From the NCBI GenBank assembly GCA_947070915.1, contig CAMTDY010000150.1, forward strand, positions 1 through 7,133: a stretch of 7,133 nucleotides of DNA, written 5' to 3'. Positions 6,986 to 7,133 of this stretch are shown here, in pieces. The stretch's first letter is position 1, and every line of letters starts with the position of its first letter. The stretch comes from an uncultured Roseburia sp. GTDB lineage: Bacteria; Bacillota; Clostridia; Lachnospirales; Lachnospiraceae. Below the pieces are notes generated by a model. That model searched no databases. It was given only the letters and a program-made list of their open reading frames with translations, and was not told the origin of the DNA. The position numbers and the translations under genes were made by a program.

Positions 6986-7021
6986 CCTTTTTATTATAAA
7001 AATTCCTGTAACGCTTGTCAA
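6986..7021 (-). promoter_or_regulatory. Perfect consensus sigma-A promoter of the chemoreceptor gene
   Basis: On the minus strand TTGACA (7021-7016) and TATAAT (6998-6993) are both exact consensus boxes separated by exactly 17 bases (7015-6999). The predicted transcription start is near 6986, only about 14 bases before the ATG at 6972 and inside the GGAGGAGG ribosome binding site (6987-6980). The RNA would keep GAGGAGG at its very 5' end. A motility sigma factor promoter (sigma-D type) is not seen here, which is a little unexpected for a chemoreceptor. Confidence 0.8.
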
Positions 7022-7039
7022 TACTTTCCTTCTGTCTCT

Positions 7040-7132
7040 TCAATACTGTTCAGCCCAGGACTTTGCAGCCACTGCAAAGTCCTGGGTACGCACATATTCT
7101 GCCAAGCGAGAATCCGGCTCTTTGACGAAGTC
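7040..7132 (-). CDS. C-terminal end of an unrecognised gene, N-terminus outside window
   Basis: An open frame enters from the window edge on the minus strand and ends at TGA 7040-7042. The 30 visible codons read DFVKEPDSRLAEYVRTQDF and then AVAAKSWAEQY. The residue mix (charged and aromatic, amphipathic, no low complexity) looks like a genuine helical protein end, and its stop lies 67 bases before the chemoreceptor start on the same strand, a normal gene gap. I do not recognise the family. The last third of the visible part is encoded by a perfect inverted repeat (7054-7086), so the alternative is that this open frame is accidental over a structured intergenic element. Confidence 0.5.
   Translation of the reverse strand, partial: DFVKEPDSRLAEYVRTQDFAVAAKSWAEQY
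7054..7086. repeat. Perfect 15-bp inverted repeat with 3-base loop
   Basis: CCCAGGACTTTGCAG (7054-7068) is the exact reverse complement of CTGCAAAGTCCTGGG (7072-7086), separated by CCA. A 15-bp stem with a three-base loop is very stable as RNA or as extruded DNA. Neither side is followed by a run of T, so it does not look like an ordinary intrinsic terminator. It lies inside the apparent C-terminal coding part of the gene ending at 7040, 11 bases from its stop codon. Confidence 0.85.
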
Positions 7133-7133
7133 A

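Noticed and set aside
1..7133. CRISPR array, tRNA, rRNA or known riboswitch
   Set aside because: No regularly spaced direct repeats, cloverleaf-like sequence or recognisable riboswitch core was seen on either strand.

Overview
This looks like a chromosomal segment from a Clostridia genome, most likely Lachnospiraceae-like. The evidence is the dgt-dnaG-rpoD operon, a DUF4321-type small membrane protein, strong AGGAGG-type ribosome binding sites, a Cache-type chemoreceptor and an IS1380 transposase relic of a kind common in gut Firmicutes. The taxon is inferred from protein style; no database comparison was possible.

Layout. Positions 1-3785 hold the macromolecular synthesis operon on the minus strand, transcribed dgt (2775-3785), dnaG (986-2755), rpoD (1-960, C-terminus beyond the window). 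The genes are spaced by 19 and 25 bases. Positions 3786-4038 are a divergent intergenic region with overlapping inverted repeats that could be operators or an RNA fold. Positions 4039-4296 on the plus strand encode a two-helix membrane protein of the DUF4321 type. Positions 4302-4908 are a transposon graveyard: a heavily deleted, multi-frame IS1380-family transposase, fused to what looks like the tail of an unrelated transposase, with short inverted repeats at its edge. Positions 5004-6972 (minus) are a methyl-accepting chemotaxis protein broken by one frameshift in a GC-repeat tract. It has a perfect consensus sigma-A promoter upstream and an intrinsic terminator downstream. Positions 7040-7132 (minus) are the last 30 codons of an unrecognised gene, and these contain a perfect 15-bp inverted repeat.

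How the genes work together. The operon links dNTP hydrolysis (Dgt), replication priming (DnaG) and housekeeping transcription (RpoD). The chemoreceptor is a separate unit with its own promoter and terminator, and the relic insertion sequences lie between the two. I see no convincing evidence of a wholly new system. The most interesting items are the repeats at 3907-3985, the hairpin inside the 3' end of the gene at 7040-7132, the repeat-tract frameshift in the chemoreceptor, and the chimeric transposase relic with its overlapping palindromes.
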